From JBGQBN01 sp041494805 (GTDB lineage Bacteria; Acidobacteriota; Terriglobia; Terriglobales; Acidobacteriaceae), in the NCBI GenBank assembly GCA_041494805.1, contig JBGQBN010000023.1, positions 1 through 55,127 of the forward strand: a stretch of DNA of 55,127 bases, read 5' to 3'. Position numbers and translations under genes: made by a program. Below the pieces are notes generated by a model. That model did not search any database and was not told the DNA's origin. It saw only the letters and a program-made list of their open reading frames with translations. Of this stretch, positions 26,648 through 34,428 are shown in pieces (position 1 is the stretch's first letter; every line of letters begins with the position of its first letter).

Positions 26648-26723
26648 TGGTGGGCCCTCCAGGATTTGAACCTGGGACCAATGGATTATGAGTCCACTGC
26701 TCTAACCGCTGAGCTAAGGGCCC
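26648..26723 (-). tRNA. tRNA-Ile2 (CAU anticodon, lysidine-modified type)
   Basis: A full cloverleaf is present: acceptor GGGCCCT/AGGGCCC, D-arm GCTC/GAGC, anticodon arm with loop CTCATAA (anticodon CAT), T-arm CCAGG TTCAAAT CCTGG, and an encoded 3' CCA. The body (CTTAGCTCAGCGGTTAGAGC, and the TTGGTC variable region) closely resembles the E. coli ileX-type tRNA as I remember it, not elongator or initiator Met. It should be modified by TilS to read AUA. Confidence 0.85.
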
Positions 26724-26807
26724 TCTGGGGGTCAATCTAGCATACTTCCGGGCGGTTCCGTCAGGCGTCCCGAACCTGTGGGGGCGGGGTGCTGCAAAGT
26801 GGAGAAG

Positions 26808-26823
26808 TGTTCCACGTGGAACA
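26808..26823. promoter_or_regulatory. parS-type centromere site (ParB binding)
   Basis: A perfect 16-bp palindrome, TGTTCCACGTGGAACA, in non-coding DNA. It matches the chromosomal parS consensus (TGTTNCACGTGNAACA form) at every constrained position. ParB loads here and slides as a CTP-dependent clamp to organise the origin region. It is the only perfect copy I see in the window. No parA or parB gene is present here, which is normal for distal parS sites. Confidence 0.75.
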
Positions 26824-26836
26824 TTTCGAGGTACGA

Positions 26837-26852
26837 TATTGTACGTACAATA
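26837..26852. promoter_or_regulatory. Perfect 16-bp palindrome of unknown function next to parS
   Basis: TATTGTACGTACAATA reads identically on both strands, and the flanking TAC/GTA at 26832-26834 and 26855-26857 extend the dyad. It lies 13 bp from the parS-type site in non-coding DNA. It could be an operator, but no adjacent gene obviously uses it. The rest of the gap 26853-26999 holds no recognised gene. Confidence 0.4.
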
Positions 26853-26999
26853 GTGTATTACTTACGCCGCAACTTGTTCTGCCACTTGGAGTTAGGGCGG
26901 AGAAGATCGCGGCTTTGGAAGAGCCGGAAGCACCCACCCTTCACAAAACGAAGGATGGGCCACGCCGCCTAGAGCCGAAATCGCGAAGTCAGTATGGGC

Positions 27000-27095
27000 C
27001 TACGCCGGAAAGTTCATGCGCCGCAGCAGGTCCTGGAATCGCGGGTCGGAACGCAGGCCATCGAGCCGGGGATCGACGGTGCCCCGCAACTCGGG
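27000..27095 (-). pseudogene. Remnant of the C-terminal tail of a second kinase/TPR protein
   Basis: The minus-strand frame ending at TAG 27000-27002 encodes ELRGTVDPRLDGLRSDPRF and DLLRRMNFPA. This is the same tail motif (DPxxDxLRxDxRFxxLLRRxxxP) that ends the intact kinase upstream, NFDSLRPDSRFSQLLRRIGLP. It lies just beyond the kinase stop and has no start or upstream domain of its own. It is best read as the last fragment of a deleted paralogue. Confidence 0.6.
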
Positions 27096-27132
27096 ACCTG
27101 CGGAAAATCGAATCGCGATTGCAAAAAAGCTG

Positions 27133-29520
27133 TCAAGGAAGGCCGATCCGCCTAAGCAACTGAGAAAAACGCGAGTCGGGGCGCAAGGAGTCAAAATTAG
27201 GATCGAGTTTGAGATCGAGCAAATTGCGGGAACGCTCGTTGTAGGCGCGATCCAACCATTCGAATGCGGCGTTGGGGTTCCCAAGCTGGGCGTAAAGTTG
27301 GGCGAAGGCCATCGGCGAGATATAGTTTTGCCCGGCGGCGCGGTCGAGCCGTTGCAATTGTCTCTGCGAGACAGCTTTCAGCGCTCCGCCAAAGCCCGAC
27401 GCTTGACGGGCTTCGAGCAGCACCTTCCGGAGTTCCTGATCCTCGTCGAGCGTTAACGCAGTGTTGAGTTGCTGAAAAGCGCCCGCAAGGTCACCCTTCT
27501 CGCGCGACGCATCGGACATCAGATACTGGGCGGGAGCGTAGCGAGCTTCAATTTCCAGGATTCTTCGGCACTCGGTGATCGTGGCGTCGTAGTCACGCTC
27601 GAGGAAGAGAGTAGTCGCCATGGAGTAGCCAATGTCGGCTGAGAGCGGATCCAGTTCACGCGCCGATCTCAGTTCGCGTATGCTGCCTGCCAGATCTCCG
27701 ACAGTCCGAAAGTAGATCGAATATAGCCGATGTCCTTCTGCGTAGTTTGGATTGAGTTCCAGGGCCTTGGCTATGTCCTGCTGAGCTCCACTCCAATCCC
27801 AATCGTAGAAAAGTTTTGGAGCCCCGCGCGCGAGGTGGGACTCGGCAGACAAGGGATCCAATTGCAGCGCCTTTTCAGCGGCTGCCTTAGACAGCGGGAA
27901 AGCGCGAGTGGGTGGCGACATCCCACGCACCGCCTCAGCGGCGTAGTAAGACGAGAGACCCGAGTAGGCCAGAGCATAGTTAGGATCGTGGTCAATCGCT
28001 TGTTGAAAGTAGCCACGGCTCCTTGCGAAGTCTTCCGGCTCCGCCTTATACCAGTAATACAACCCCTTCAGATAGGCTTCGTGCGCCTCTGGATCGGGGT
28101 TGTCACGGGATTGCAATCGGGTTTGCTGCTGCGGTGTAAGCTGGAGGCGAATCTCCCGCGCGATGTTGGACGCTACCTCACGCTGCAACGTGAGTACATC
28201 GCGAACGTCGCGTTCATAGCTTGCTCCCCAGAGATTGGTTTCAGGCCGGGCTTGAACCAATTGCGCGGTGACGCGAACCCGTCGACCGACCCGGACTACC
28301 GAGCCCTCGATCACAGCGTCTACGTTCAGTTCCTGGGCAATAGTGGGAAGCGATTTCTGAGCCGCTTTGTATTGCATTGCGGAGGTTCTCGAGATCACAC
28401 GCAAGCTGCCAAGCCTTGCTAGTTCGTTGGTGAGTTCCTCGGTTAGTCCGTCGGCGAAGTATTCCTGCTCGCGGTCGCCAGAGAGATTTCGAAGGGGCAA
28501 CACCGCAACGGAACGGACCGCTTGAACTGCGTGAGTTCCGAAGAGAGTTTTCCAAGATGCGGTCTGGCGTATTCCTAACATCAAAGCCAGCGCCAGGAAG
28601 ATGGCTGCGAGGGTCCAAGAAACAAGGCGGAAGCCCCCTGACTCTTTGACTTTCGGCGGGGTGATCGTCAAAGTGCCGCTTTGAACCCGCTGCAGGTCGT
28701 GCAGAAGCTCGGTAGCCGATTGATAGCGCTCCGCCGGGGCCTTGGCAAGCGCTTTGGAGACCACAGCTTGGTACCTTGGAGACGCGCTCGGAGCATATTC
28801 CGAGATCGAGCGAGGCGGTTGGTTCAAAATCGCGTTAATCAACACCGCTTGGGTAGGCTGGGGGAAGGGCGGGTGTGCGGCGGCCATTTCGTAGAGTACA
28901 GCCCCAGCCGCCCACACATCAGTTCTGGCATCTACCGATTCCCCGCGCAACTGCTCCGGCGCCATATAGGGCAGCGTACCTATCACAAGGCCGGTCTCGC
29001 GGAAACTGACAGTCAATGCAATCGCAGAGTCAGGCTGCAATATCTTCGAGAGACCGAAGTCGAGAATCTTGAGGTGACCTTCCGGGGTGATGCGTAGATT
29101 AGCGGGCTTAAGATCACGATGAACCAGATTCTGCCGGTGGGCAGCCGCTAACCCCTGGGTAAGCTGAATGCCAAAGCGAAGAGCCTCTGGTTCGGGAAGA
29201 GGGCCCGTCCGCAGCATTTCATCCAGGCTGAAACCAGAGATCAGCTCCATGACCAGGAAGTCGAGATCGCCCTGGTTATCAAAATCATAGATAGTGGCAA
29301 TGTTGGGATGGTTCAGCCGTGAGAGCGCGAGCGCCTCTTTATGGAAACGCGAGCGCTGCTCAGGGCTAATCGAGCCGAAAGGTAAAACCTTAAGAGCAAC
29401 ATCACGCTGCAAGCGCAAATCATGGGCACGGTAGACCACTCCCATGCCGCCCGCTCCAATCTGCTCCAGGATGCGATAGTGACTGAGGATCTGACCGGCA
29501 GATAGAGGCGCGGTATCCAT
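27133..29520 (-). CDS. Membrane Ser/Thr protein kinase with TolB-like and TPR domains
   Basis: About 795 residues from ATG 29520. Kinase domain (residues ~12-280): glycine loop QIGAGGMGVVYRA, VALKVL lysine, HRDLKPANL catalytic loop, LDFGLSK and APEQLRGE. A membrane helix lies near 305-325 (LVSWTLAAIFLALALMLGI). A periplasmic TolB-N/FlgO-like region (SVAVLPLRNLSGD, EYFADGLTEELTNEL) follows, then TPR repeats (FQQAIDHDPNYALAYSGLSSY and later copies). The plan resembles acidobacterial PknB-type sensors. The signal and substrates are unknown. It is convergent with no neighbour and stands alone. Confidence 0.9.
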   Translation of the reverse strand: MDTAPLSAGQILSHYRILEQIGAGGMGVVYRAHDLRLQRDVALKVLPFGSISPEQRSRFHKEALALSRLNHPNIATIYDFDNQGDLDFLVMELISGFSLDEMLRTGPLPEPEALRFGIQLTQGLAAAHRQNLVHRDLKPANLRITPEGHLKILDFGLSKILQPDSAIALTVSFRETGLVIGTLPYMAPEQLRGESVDARTDVWAAGAVLYEMAAAHPPFPQPTQAVLINAILNQPPRSISEYAPSASPRYQAVVSKALAKAPAERYQSATELLHDLQRVQSGTLTITPPKVKESGGFRLVSWTLAAIFLALALMLGIRQTASWKTLFGTHAVQAVRSVAVLPLRNLSGDREQEYFADGLTEELTNELARLGSLRVISRTSAMQYKAAQKSLPTIAQELNVDAVIEGSVVRVGRRVRVTAQLVQARPETNLWGASYERDVRDVLTLQREVASNIAREIRLQLTPQQQTRLQSRDNPDPEAHEAYLKGLYYWYKAEPEDFARSRGYFQQAIDHDPNYALAYSGLSSYYAAEAVRGMSPPTRAFPLSKAAAEKALQLDPLSAESHLARGAPKLFYDWDWSGAQQDIAKALELNPNYAEGHRLYSIYFRTVGDLAGSIRELRSARELDPLSADIGYSMATTLFLERDYDATITECRRILEIEARYAPAQYLMSDASREKGDLAGAFQQLNTALTLDEDQELRKVLLEARQASGFGGALKAVSQRQLQRLDRAAGQNYISPMAFAQLYAQLGNPNAAFEWLDRAYNERSRNLLDLKLDPNFDSLRPDSRFSQLLRRIGLP

Positions 29521-29634
29521 GGCCAATCGTAAGTTTCGCACCCAAGGCAGTCAAGATAAACGCTGGTTCAGCGTGCCCTCCAACGCATCGCCTAGACAGA
29601 ACTCCGCGAGCAAGGGAGCTTGGACGAATTGTGA

Positions 29635-30600
29635 TCAGTGCGCGTGGGTGGTGGAAGTCGTGGGGGGAGTGATGTCTGCAGTCGCGGGTCTGGCCCAGGG
29701 AGTGCGGAAGCTCCAACTGATCCCCGCGCTCAATCCGGTTCGCATGGCGTGGCCGTTTTCGCCCCAGACGGAATGGGTCAAGGCGGCCGAAACATCCCAA
29801 CGTCGTCCCAACGCAACATCGATTCCGCCTCCCAGATTCAAGGAATTGATGTTGGCAGACTGATCGTGGTGGCGCCAGCGATCATCGGCTACCAGAGGAA
29901 AGTCATTCATCTGAGGAAAGTCCTGGGGGATATCGAATCCGCCATGGGTAATCTGGGAATCAGCCAGAACCCTGAGAGCAAGGTGCCGGCCTAAGAAATA
30001 TCCTCCTTCCAAGCTCATACGATTCCGGTTTGGCCGCACCCCGGTCACGACCCCGACAATGCCATAGGAATAGGCTGCCTGAAAGTATGCATTCGGCAGC
30101 CAACGTTCGAGCCGTCCGCCAGCCGCAATGCCCAACCCCAGCTCTGGTTGATGGGTTCCCACAGCCGAGTGCGCATAATAGGTGTAGTCACGACTTGGAA
30201 TGATAAGAGTTACAAACGGAGTCAGGGCTACCGGCCGCCGCCGCACGTTGTATTGCAGTCCGATCCTGAAGTCCTGTATGCCGCCGTGATAATTTCCGTT
30301 ATCAATGGGAATCTGGTGAGGATCTGGGCCATAGTACTTGGACGCTACGACGGGCAGGCTAAGACTCGCGCCCAGCCGGTCGGTAATGCCGTACTGAATT
30401 GACTGAATTAAGCCAATTGTCCGAATGTGTCCGATGTCGATCCGATCGCCGCTCGAGAGGAAATGGTCCTTGACGAACATATCCTCGAATGTAAGGGAGA
30501 CATATCCTTCGCCCCTGGGCGGAGTCCAGGCTTGCGAGAATAGAGACTGGGGAAAGATAAAGCATACAAATAGAGGCAAGAAGAGCATCCGCTGCATCAT
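29635..30600 (-). CDS. Outer-membrane beta-barrel protein of unknown function
   Basis: A 321-residue protein. A signal peptide (MLFLPLFVCFIFPQSLFSQ) is followed by alternating amphipathic strands typical of a barrel (GYVSLTFEDMF, GASLSLPVVASKYYG, FRIGLQYNVRRRPVALTPFVTLIIPSR, YFQAAYSYGIVG). The C-terminus adds an odd Pro/Thr/His tail (TPPTTSTTHAH) after the last strand. It may belong to the transporter-like barrel family often annotated as putative outer-membrane protein; substrate unknown. An alternative ATG is at 30588. Confidence 0.7.
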   Translation of the reverse strand: MMQRMLFLPLFVCFIFPQSLFSQAWTPPRGEGYVSLTFEDMFVKDHFLSSGDRIDIGHIRTIGLIQSIQYGITDRLGASLSLPVVASKYYGPDPHQIPIDNGNYHGGIQDFRIGLQYNVRRRPVALTPFVTLIIPSRDYTYYAHSAVGTHQPELGLGIAAGGRLERWLPNAYFQAAYSYGIVGVVTGVRPNRNRMSLEGGYFLGRHLALRVLADSQITHGGFDIPQDFPQMNDFPLVADDRWRHHDQSANINSLNLGGGIDVALGRRWDVSAALTHSVWGENGHAMRTGLSAGISWSFRTPWARPATADITPPTTSTTHAH

Positions 30601-30766
30601 TGAGATGCTCCAAAAGCCAGCTTAGAGCCGAACATCCGAATTGACGTTTGCGGGATGGGAACTCTCGGATCCGTGTCACCCGGAACCGATCTGCCAAAGA
30701 GCAATGAAAACCCGACCTCACAATTGGGCGGAACAGAGGTCTTGGTGCAGCCTTGACGCGCGAATC

Positions 30767-31303
30767 TCACTTTGCGGCGCGGATCGCAGTGCGGTCGCGC
30801 TTGGCTTTTTCCTCCAGAGCCCTGTCAATGGCGTTGAGATAGTTTCCGCTCTTGTCGGGAGCCTTCAGGAGACAGCGGTAGTGCGCCTTGACCGCTTCGG
30901 CCTCGGCTTTGGTTCCCTCGTACACCACTGGCACGACAACTGGCGGCGAGGGTAAAGCTCGCAATTGCTCCTCGATCCCGGCAGCGTCGGCAAGGTCAGC
31001 CAGTACCAGATCGTAGTGGCCAGTCTTTAAGGCGTCATCCAGCCGGCTGTGCTCTCCGACAATCTGCAACTTGTGCCCAGCCTTCAGAAGTGCCGATTGC
31101 AGCTGGCCGTCATTGATGGCATCGGATGTGCGTGAGCCCGTGTGGGTATAGAGCAGGATGGAGGCCGGGCGGGAGCTGGAGAAATCCTGGAAACGAAGAC
31201 CACGATTGAGTACCAGAAGCTTGTCACCACAGGCGTAAACCAGCGTTGCAGCAAACAACACAATAGCTGTGAAGGAGCCCAAAAGCAGGAAAAGTCTACG
31301 CAT
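30767..31303 (-). CDS. Exported alpha/beta protein, degenerate receiver-like
   Basis: About 178 residues from ATG 31303. The N-terminus is a signal or anchor (RRLFLLLGSFTAIVLFAATLVYACG); the Cys just after the hydrophobic run is not in a clear lipobox. The mature part looks like a Rossmann/receiver-like fold (ALLKAGHKLQIVGEHSRLDDALKTGHYDLVLADLAD, VVVPVVYEG) with no phosphorylation Asp/Lys set. Function unknown. The remaining frame up to 31369 is not needed. Confidence 0.55.
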   Translation of the reverse strand: MRRLFLLLGSFTAIVLFAATLVYACGDKLLVLNRGLRFQDFSSSRPASILLYTHTGSRTSDAINDGQLQSALLKAGHKLQIVGEHSRLDDALKTGHYDLVLADLADAAGIEEQLRALPSPPVVVPVVYEGTKAEAEAVKAHYRCLLKAPDKSGNYLNAIDRALEEKAKRDRTAIRAAK

Positions 31304-31845
31304 CTTCACCTCTCGACCGAACAGCGGACCCCAAGCCAATGTTTTGATGCGTCCCGCCGGAGGAATCATGCCAGCCTGCCGACCGGAAAACCGCCTTACG
31401 ATACACCCGAAATCACGCGGGCGTCAATATAACTGCTCCCTTGGGTAGTGGCTGATTTAGCCACTACCGCTCCCTTGATCTGGGCAGAAGGGTTGGGCCT
31501 CCCCGGCCGCCGAAGAGGCGGCACAGGGGATTCCGTGCCTCGTAGATCCGCACTGGGGCGGTTGGAAACGATTTCCTTTCGACACTACGGAGCTCGCCGA
31601 TTCAAAACACCGTCGTTTGTGGGGGTTACCCGTGCCGAAATTGTGGAATCAAACCATTTGAGATACGTGGTGGCACCAATTCCGGTGCATTCCGGATTTG
31701 TCGGCTTCTGCGAATCGCAAGACTCGCATACCGTGAGCTCTCACACAGTGAAAACTCCCCAGCAGTCTTGACAACGCCCGTTCCCCAAGCAGAGTCTCAA
31801 CTATTCCCGTTTGGACGCATTTCATTCCGTGAGAAAGGAGACTGT
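31304..31845. other. Long intergenic region
   Basis: About 540 bp lie between two divergent genes. A plus-strand frame at 31448-31771 has no recognisable fold or ribosome site and is not called. A GC-rich hairpin (GCCGCC-GAAGA-GGCGGC) lies near 31505-31525. No riboswitch or RNA family could be recognised. Confidence 0.4.
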
Positions 31846-34053
31846 GTGCCTGCCGCCAACTACGAAAGATTTCACGCTCTGAGTGTGCTGTCCCTGCTGG
31901 CCGTGTTTCTGACTGTTGTCGCGGGTGCGGCGGCGCAGACCATCCGTGTGGACATGACTCCCAGCCACTCCACCAATTCCTTTGTTCCGAACCAGGCGCT
32001 GGGGGCGGGGATTGATCGCATGCCAGCAGTCGCCGTCGAAAAGCTTTTCACCCAGCCTGCGCTGGAGCGGGTACTCTCCGCCGGGTGGCAGACGGTTTCA
32101 TATCGGCAAAATACTGAATTGCATGTTGAAGCCTGGCACTGGAACCCGCAGGGGACATGGAGCGATTCCGAGAACAAGGGCTATTTCACCGGCAATGCGA
32201 CGCCTACGGAAATGATTCGCCATTCCTACGGCTATCCTTTGCCGCATCGCGGGGTCAAGCGGAATGACGGGACCGACACGAACGGTTATTCCCGCCTGAC
32301 CGACGGCGACCTGAACACCAACTGGAAGAGCAATCCTTACCTGACCAAGACCTTCACTGGTGAAGACGACGTGTTGCATCCGCAATGGGTGACGCTCGAC
32401 TTGGCCAACAGTCTGCCTGTGAGTGCCATTCGCATCGCGTGGGCGGATCCGTATGCGCGCCGTTATCTCGTCCAATATTGGACGGGTGAAGATCCCATCA
32501 AGCAGCCGGCCAAAGGTGCGTGGCTGACTTTTCCGGGCGGCGTTGTCAGCAGCGGGCAAGGCGGTACGGTGACGCTGCAGCTTACGCCATCTCCGATAGC
32601 GGCGCGATTTCTGCGCATATGGATGACGGAATCTTCGAACACCTGCGACTCTCATGGGGCGGCGGACCCGCGGAACTGTGTTGGCTATGCCATCCGTGAG
32701 CTCTCCCTGGGAACGGCGGCGCCCAATGGAGAGTTCTACGACCTGGTTCGGCACACGGCTGACCCCGACCAGACGGCCACTTTATGCTCTTCGGTTGACC
32801 CCTGGCATGAGCCCTCCGACCTGGGACCGACCACGCGCGAGCAAGTGGGGCTCGACCTGTTCTATACGAGTGGGTACACCCGCGGGTTGCCGGCCATGGT
32901 GCCGATCGCCATGGCTTATGCCATACCTGAGGATGCGGCGGCAGAACTTGCCTATCTGGAAAAACGTGGTTATCCGATTTCCTATGTGGAGATGGGAGAG
33001 GAGCCCGACGGCCAGTACATGTTGCCGGAAGACTACGGTGCACTGTATTTGCAGTTTGCTACCGCCCTGCATCGCGTGGATCCGGGACTGAAATTAGGTG
33101 GGCCGGTATTTGAGGGCGTCAACGAAGACATCCTGGTGTGGCCGGATGGCCAGGGGAAGACTTCGTGGCTGGGGCGCTTTATTGATTATCTGAAAGCGCA
33201 CGGCCGGCTGGGCGATTTGGCGTTTATGTCGTTCGAGCATTATCCGTATGAGCCTTGCAAGGTGCAGTGGAGCAGTTTGTATGACGAGCCCACGCTCATG
33301 TCCCATATTCTTCAGGTTTGGCGAGACGATGGGCTGCCACCGAATGTGCCCATGTTCATTACCGAATCGAATATCGCCTGGAACACGGGAGAGTCTTTCG
33401 TCGATATTTTCGGAGCGCTTTGGCTGGCGGACTATGCCGGGTCCTTCCTGTCCTCGGGTGGGGCCGCTCTTTACTACTTCCATTATTTGCCGGGCGGCCT
33501 GCATGGCGGCTGCAACGATTCCTATGGAACCTTCGGCATGTTCACCGTGGACAAGGACTACCAGATTCAGCAACCGACATCGCAGTTCTTTGCCAGTCAG
33601 CTGATGAACCTGGAGTGGGTCGAGCCGGGGAACGGCGAGCATCGTATCTTCCCGGCCGCTGGCGATGTTCTCGATCCCGCAGGCCACGTGTTGGTGACTG
33701 CCTACGCGGTTGATCGCCCAGACGGGCAGTGGTCGCTGCTGATTATCAACAAGGACCAACTCAACCCGCATGCGGTGCGAATCGCTTTTAGCAATGGGGA
33801 AGTGGGGACAGATCGTTTCTTTTCGGGTCCCACCGCCATGACCACGTTTGGCAGCACTCAATACCAATGGCATCCCAAAGACAGGGATGGTTTCGCCAGC
33901 CCGGATGGCCCGGCGGCGAAGTCCACAGTGAACGCAGAAGGGAACACACTTTTCGAGCTACCGCAGGCCTCGATCACGGTAATTCGGGGGATGCTGGGAA
34001 CGGCTGGGCAGGAGATACGCTCCAAAACCAAAACCAAGATGAAACCTAAGTAG
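31846..34053 (+). CDS. Secreted glycoside-hydrolase-like protein (TIM barrel with discoidin-type insert)
   Basis: 735 residues from GTG 31846, which has an AAAGGAG ribosome site and starts a signal peptide (HALSVLSLLAVFLTVVAGAAAQ). Residues ~140-290 resemble an F5/8 C (discoidin-like) carbohydrate-binding domain (SRLTDGDLNTNWKS, QWVTLDLANSLPVSAIRIAW). The following barrel shows clan-A-like acid residues: ISYVEMGEEPDGQY (candidate acid/base) and VPMFITESNIAWN (candidate nucleophile). A C-terminal beta domain follows (DGQWSLLIINKD). The closest guess is GH39/GH79-like. The substrate, probably a plant or microbial polysaccharide, is unknown. Confidence 0.7.
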   Translation: MPAANYERFHALSVLSLLAVFLTVVAGAAAQTIRVDMTPSHSTNSFVPNQALGAGIDRMPAVAVEKLFTQPALERVLSAGWQTVSYRQNTELHVEAWHWNPQGTWSDSENKGYFTGNATPTEMIRHSYGYPLPHRGVKRNDGTDTNGYSRLTDGDLNTNWKSNPYLTKTFTGEDDVLHPQWVTLDLANSLPVSAIRIAWADPYARRYLVQYWTGEDPIKQPAKGAWLTFPGGVVSSGQGGTVTLQLTPSPIAARFLRIWMTESSNTCDSHGAADPRNCVGYAIRELSLGTAAPNGEFYDLVRHTADPDQTATLCSSVDPWHEPSDLGPTTREQVGLDLFYTSGYTRGLPAMVPIAMAYAIPEDAAAELAYLEKRGYPISYVEMGEEPDGQYMLPEDYGALYLQFATALHRVDPGLKLGGPVFEGVNEDILVWPDGQGKTSWLGRFIDYLKAHGRLGDLAFMSFEHYPYEPCKVQWSSLYDEPTLMSHILQVWRDDGLPPNVPMFITESNIAWNTGESFVDIFGALWLADYAGSFLSSGGAALYYFHYLPGGLHGGCNDSYGTFGMFTVDKDYQIQQPTSQFFASQLMNLEWVEPGNGEHRIFPAAGDVLDPAGHVLVTAYAVDRPDGQWSLLIINKDQLNPHAVRIAFSNGEVGTDRFFSGPTAMTTFGSTQYQWHPKDRDGFASPDGPAAKSTVNAEGNTLFELPQASITVIRGMLGTAGQEIRSKTKTKMKPK

Positions 34054-34403
34054 TACGCAAGACCGGTAATTCCTGGGCTGTCGGTCACCGGTTGAGTTCT
34101 AAGCTTTTAATAATAAATAGCTTGCTACATGTTTTCTGTCCCGATCCAGGGGGACAATCCGTCCTTGCCCCGCTGACTCGGTGGATGGTTATCGATAATG
34201 TAAGTTTATGAACTAAGGATACTTAAGTCTGTTTCGCTTGGATCACGTTCGCTCACGACCTTCCTTGGAAGTTAGTACCCCACGTTCAGCGTTTGAAATT
34301 CTTAAGATCTGCATTACCAAAGTTTGACGTAAAGCCCGTAAGTGATTGTCCAGAAGCAGTTTAGTTTGCTATCACTTACATGGATAACTTTGTTTTGCTG
34401 AAA
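34054..34403. other. Intergenic region before the cyclic-di-GMP gene
   Basis: About 350 bp with an AT-rich block (34105-34130) and small dyads (ATCGAT at 34193-34198; CTTCC-TT-GGAAG near 34261-34272). I looked for GEMM-type cyclic-di-GMP riboswitch motifs and did not find them. The promoter for the downstream gene is presumably here, but no convincing -35/-10 pair was found. Confidence 0.35.
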
Positions 34404-34417
34404 CCTCCTCACGGAGG
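34404..34417 (+). promoter_or_regulatory. Hairpin that can mask the ribosome site of the HD-GYP gene
   Basis: CCTCC-TCAC-GGAGG forms a 5-bp stem whose 3' arm is a consensus Shine-Dalgarno sequence 11 bases before GTG 34429. A second purine block (AAGGAG, 34421-34426) lies between the hairpin and the start. This could make translation depend on opening the hairpin. Confidence 0.4.
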
Positions 34418-34428
34418 CGGAAGGAGCA

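Noticed and set aside
26463..26735. Minus-strand 90-residue ORF containing PLAQRLEQWTHNPLVPGSNPGG
   Set aside because: It is a translation of the tRNA-Ile2 gene itself, a well-known spurious protein type.
31448..31771. Plus-strand 107-residue ORF before the glycosidase gene
   Set aside because: No domain, no ribosome site, and composition unlike its neighbours.
33094..33873. Minus-strand 259-residue ORF
   Set aside because: Antisense shadow of the glycosidase-like gene.
34054..34403. Cyclic-di-GMP riboswitch upstream of the HD-GYP gene
   Set aside because: Neither GEMM-I nor GEMM-II core motifs could be found.
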